Positions 61,689 through 64,000 of a DNA stretch of 64,000 nucleotides are shown here, one piece after another (the first letter of the stretch is position 1; every line of letters begins with the position of its first letter). Under the pieces are notes generated by a model, which did no database searches, had not been told where the DNA came from, and worked only from the letters and a program-made list of their open reading frames with translations. The stretch is taken from contig NZ_WNXZ01000001.1 of NCBI RefSeq assembly GCF_009733845.1, positions 124,001-188,000 on the forward strand, written 5' to 3'. The position numbers and the translations under genes were made by a program. This stretch comes from Pseudactinotalea terrae. Its GTDB lineage: Bacteria; Actinomycetota; Actinomycetes; Actinomycetales; Beutenbergiaceae.

Positions 61689-63010
61689 GCACGGAGGCGT
61701 TCGAGCGGGCACGGGGGCTGATGCCGGGTGGTGTGAGCTCGCCGGTGCGGGCGCACGGCGCGGTCGGGGGAGACCCGCTGATGCTGGAGTCCGCTGCGGG
61801 TGCGCGGGTGCGCGACGTGAGCGGGCGCGAGTACGTCGACCTCGTGGGGTCGTGGGGTCCGGCGATCCTGGGGCACGCGCACCCCGAGGTGGTCGCGGCG
61901 GTGCAGGAGGCCGCCGGCCGCGGGTTGTCCTTCGGGGCGTCCACGCCGGCGGAGGCGGAGCTGGCCGAGCTGGTGCGCGAGCGGGTGCCGGTGGCGGAGA
62001 AGATCCGGTTCGTCTCCACCGGCACCGAGGCCACGATGACGGCGATCCGGCTGGCGCGGGCCGCCACCTCGCGGGACCTCGTCATCAAGTTCGCCGGGCA
62101 CTACCACGGGCACTCGGACGGGCTGCTGGCCGCTGCGGGATCCGGTGTGGCGACGCTCGGCCTGCCGGGCTCGGCCGGTGTGCCGGAGCCGTTCGCGGCG
62201 CTGACGATCGTGCTGCCGTACAACGACATCGAGGCGGTGCGGGCGGCGTTCGACATGCACCCGGGGCGGATCGCCGCCGTGATCACCGAGGCGGCTGCGG
62301 CGAACATGGGCGTGGTGCCGCCCGAGCCGGAGTTCAACGCGGAGCTGTGCGCGCTGGCGCACACGTACGGTGCGCTGGTGATCGCCGACGAGGTGCTCAC
62401 GGGGTTCCGGGTGCACCGCTGCGGCTGGTGGGGGATCGAGCGCGGCCTCGAGACCCGCTGGGAGCCCGACCTGCTGACCTTCGGGAAGGTGATCGGCGGC
62501 GGCCTGCCCGTGGCGGCGCTGGCCGGTCGCGCAGAGCTGATGGACCAGCTCGCGCCGCTCGGGCCGGTGTACCAAGCAGGCACGCTGAGCGGGAACCCCG
62601 TGGCGCTGGCCGCCGGTGCGGCCACGCTGCGGCTGGCGGACGAGGCCGTCTACGCCCGGCTGGACGCGGTCGCGCACGAGGTGAGCACCGCCGTCGAGCG
62701 GGCGCTGGGAGGCGCCGGGGTGGCGGCGCACGTGCAGCGCGCGGGAAACCTGTTCTCGGTCGCCTTCGGGCAGCCCGCGCTGTGGGGCGGGACGCCCGGG
62801 CCGCGCGACTACGCGGGTATGCAGGCCAGCGAGCACTGGCGCTTCCCGGCGTTCTTCCACGCGATGCGCGAGGCGGGCGTGAGCCTGCCGCCCTCGGCGT
62901 TCGAGGCGTGGTTCGTGTCCGCCGCTCACGACGAGGAGGCGGTCGGGCAGATCATCGAGGCACTCCCGGCCGCGGCGCGGGCCGTGGCCGGAGCGTCAGC
63001 GCCCGCCTGA
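61685..63010 (+). CDS. hemL: Glutamate-1-semialdehyde 2,1-aminomutase
   Basis: A 441-residue class III PLP aminomutase making 5-aminolevulinate. [20 protein letters not shown] start; [56 protein letters not shown] lysine in [19 protein letters not shown]. Last gene of the heme operon; the ATG overlaps hemB by 4 nt. The open frame through hemB is a shadow. The 3' end overlaps the next, convergent gene by 15 nt. Confidence 0.95.
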   Translation: MSTEAFERARGLMPGGVSSPVRAHGAVGGDPLMLESAAGARVRDVSGREYVDLVGSWGPAILGHAHPEVVAAVQEAAGRGLSFGASTPAEAELAELVRERVPVAEKIRFVSTGTEATMTAIRLARAATSRDLVIKFAGHYHGHSDGLLAAAGSGVATLGLPGSAGVPEPFAALTIVLPYNDIEAVRAAFDMHPGRIAAVITEAAAANMGVVPPEPEFNAELCALAHTYGALVIADEVLTGFRVHRCGWWGIERGLETRWEPDLLTFGKVIGGGLPVAALAGRAELMDQLAPLGPVYQAGTLSGNPVALAAGAATLRLADEAVYARLDAVAHEVSTAVERALGGAGVAAHVQRAGNLFSVAFGQPALWGGTPGPRDYAGMQASEHWRFPAFFHAMREAGVSLPPSAFEAWFVSAAHDEEAVGQIIEALPAAARAVAGASAPA

Positions 63011-63439
63011 GACGCTGGGCGCGTACTCGATCGCCACGACGTGATCGGCGCGGATGTCGCGCAGCAGTGGCTCGTCGACGGCGGAGATGCTCACGCTCAG
63101 TGCGCGCGCGGGCGTGACGACATCGGCAGGGTTCCATGCCGGCAGCACCGCGAGCCGGGTGACGTGCGGTGCGAGGCTGGGGAGGTCGTGGAGCCAGCCG
63201 AGCAGTGCGGGTGCGGGGATCTCACCAGGCTCGGCGGGTCGATCGCGGAGGCCGACGAGCGCGTCGCAGTCACACATCCGCCGCGTCAGCGTGAAGTGCA
63301 CGGCGCTCGGGCGCACGCACGAGGCTGCGATGCGTGTCGTGGTGGGCTGCGGCGCCACGCCGAGTCTGCGCTCGGTCGCGTGGAGCAGCGACTCACCGTA
63401 GGCGGCAGCGTTGATCGCCCAGATGACGGTCGTGCACAT
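62996..63439 (-). CDS. Hypothetical protein
   Basis: A 147-residue soluble protein I do not recognise. It starts [20 protein letters not shown], has a [13 protein letters not shown] segment and ends near YAPSVSGGR. It may resemble small actinobacterial proteins of unknown function found beside metabolic operons. A CAGAAT hexamer lies 6 nt before the ATG, consistent with a leaderless start. It converges on hemL. Confidence 0.65.
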   Translation of the reverse strand: MCTTVIWAINAAAYGESLLHATERRLGVAPQPTTTRIAASCVRPSAVHFTLTRRMCDCDALVGLRDRPAEPGEIPAPALLGWLHDLPSLAPHVTRLAVLPAWNPADVVTPARALSVSISAVDEPLLRDIRADHVVAIEYAPSVSGGR

Positions 63440-63645
63440 CGGGTCATTCTGTCAGTCGCGAGGGGTGCAACGCCTGGTCGGTCGGTGACCGACGCGCGTG
63501 ACATCTTCATCCGGCACGCTCTCGTGGAGGGCGACTGGCGCACGCACCACTGATTCGTGCGGGCCGAGGCGGAGGTCGAGGGTCCGGTCCCGTGGCCGCG
63601 ACCCCATGGTCGACGGCTGACCAGCGCTCGCCCACCCGCGATCGG
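63440..63645. other. Intergenic region
   Basis: About 200 nt before the duplicated LexA-type promoter. It contains a perfect 7-bp hairpin GTCGGTC (63477-63483) / GACCGAC (63487-63493) and a short frame from GTG 63485 reading MTDARDIFIRHALVEGDW that I cannot support as a gene. Confidence 0.4.
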
Positions 63646-63683
63646 GATGTCGGTGGTCGAACATAGGTTTGATTCATGACCAC
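63646..63683 (+). repeat. 38-bp direct repeat with LexA-like box, copy 1
   Basis: Identical over 38 nt to 63753-63790. It contains TCGAAC-ATAG-GTTTGA (63657-63672), one mismatch from the actinobacterial SOS box TCGAAC-n4-GTTCGA. It also holds a -10-like TAGGTT (63664-63669), 6 nt before an ATG at 63676. Confidence 0.85.
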
Positions 63684-63786
63684 CACACCTCCTGCGACTG
63701 AGCGCCCCGGCTCGACGGCGCTGTCGGGGGCGCTTGGGTGCGGTTGTGCCCAGATGTCGGTGGTCGAACATAGGTTTGATTCATGA
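63676..63786 (+). CDS. 36-residue open reading frame between the promoter repeats
   Basis: ATG 63676 reads MTTTPPATERPGSTALSGAL and continues through the second repeat to TGA 63784-63786. It shares MTTT with the DUF222 protein downstream and overlaps its ATG by 4 nt (ATGA). It is probably a by-product of promoter duplication, possibly translated as a coupled leader. Confidence 0.4.
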   Translation: MTTTPPATERPGSTALSGALGCGCAQMSVVEHRFDS

Positions 63787-63790
63787 CCAC
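63753..63790 (+). repeat. 38-bp direct repeat with LexA-like box, copy 2
   Basis: Second copy, 107 bp after the first. LexA-like box at 63764-63779; -10 TAGGTT at 63771-63776; 6 nt (TGATTC) to ATG 63783 of the DUF222 gene. The box overlaps the -10, so LexA binding would block transcription. Confidence 0.85.
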
Positions 63791-64000
63791 GACCGCCCTT
63801 CCTCGCACCACCGTGGCTCCTGCTGCGGTGGCGCGCGATGCTGATGAGGTGCTGGGGTCGGCGCGGGCGGCGCGGGTGCGTGCGGTGGCTGCGGAGGTGC
63901 AGGTGCTGGTGGATGCGGTGGACTGGGCGGTGTTGAATCCGCCGTTGTTCGGGCGTGAGGCAGCGACCTGGTACGCGGCCACGTCGCAGGGATCGGCGCC
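63783..64000 (+). CDS. DUF222/HNH family protein, N-terminal part (third copy)
   Basis: The first 72 residues of a protein that runs off the right edge. It starts MTTTALPRTTVAPAAVARDA and continues ARAARVRAVAAEVQVLVDAV, then LFGREAATWYAATSQGS. The helical AEVQVLVDAVDWA segment matches the DUF222 N-terminus. The HNH domain, if present, lies outside. Start is leaderless with an overlapping LexA-like box, which predicts DNA-damage induction. Confidence 0.7.
   Translation, partial: MTTTALPRTTVAPAAVARDADEVLGSARAARVRAVAAEVQVLVDAVDWAVLNPPLFGREAATWYAATSQGSA

Noticed and set aside
60707-63010. A 767-residue protein including hemL
   Set aside because: The first 326 codons are an out-of-frame reading of hemB; hemL starts at 61685 with the ATGA overlap.

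Overview
This window is high-GC actinobacterial DNA. The evidence is strong G/C third-position bias, many GTG starts, several DUF222/HNH endonuclease genes, a coproporphyrin-dependent heme pathway (HemQ/ChdC), citramalate synthase, and DUF3516 and DUF2510 proteins. The gene set best fits the order Micrococcales. A Ruania/Beutenbergia-like genus is my guess and is not proven here. I see no rRNA, tRNA, CRISPR array, prophage or insertion sequence.

Layout. 0-2.7 kb: the start of a GH172 (DUF2961) glycosidase running off the left edge, a HAD dehalogenase, an XRE regulator/DUF2975 pair, and a pterin dehydratase-VOC fusion. 2.8-12.9 kb: branched-chain amino acid genes (attenuator leader, ilvB-ilvN-ilvC, then leuB and ilvE) interrupted by two membrane proteins, a DUF222/HNH gene and a GNAT. 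12.9-19.2 kb: an exonuclease/DNA polymerase-like gene, then a ROK regulator with a CUT1-type sugar ABC transporter lacking an ATPase. 19.2-24 kb: a membrane protein/M23 peptidase pair, a second leader-peptide attenuator with cimA, lipoate ligase and thioredoxin. 24-28.4 kb: ribD-ribE-ribBA-ribH-yggS behind an FMN riboswitch. 28.4-36.3 kb: a pentapeptide-repeat/DUF2510 pair, an ABC-2 exporter, a second DUF222/HNH gene and a DUF3516 helicase. 36.5-40.1 kb: an OpuC-like compatible-solute importer. 40.2-63 kb: an ABC-F ATPase, then a heme supercluster (hemA, hemE, cgoX, chdC, cpfC, hemC, hemD, hemB, hemL) split by two carbohydrate modules. The right edge holds a third DUF222 gene behind duplicated LexA-like boxes.

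How the genes work together. ilvBNC, ilvE, leuB and cimA provide most of Val/Leu/Ile synthesis, with isoleucine made from pyruvate by citramalate. Two of these units carry short leader peptides rich in branched-chain codons followed by intrinsic terminators. The heme genes take glutamyl-tRNA to coproheme and heme; gtr/hemL-type C5 entry is present (hemA, hemL). The second sugar module inside the heme cluster (LacI-PmoA fusion, LplB/YtcP permeases, YesL, GH28 polygalacturonase) and the GH172 gene point to use of plant cell-wall oligosaccharides.

A recurring signal is a TAnnnT hexamer exactly 6 nt before the start codon. I count it at more than a dozen genes, which predicts widespread leaderless transcription and helped choose starts. 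The most unusual single items are the LacI-PmoA fusion regulator, the leaderless attenuator peptides, the sugar modules inside the heme cluster, and a 66-bp palindromic element present twice.
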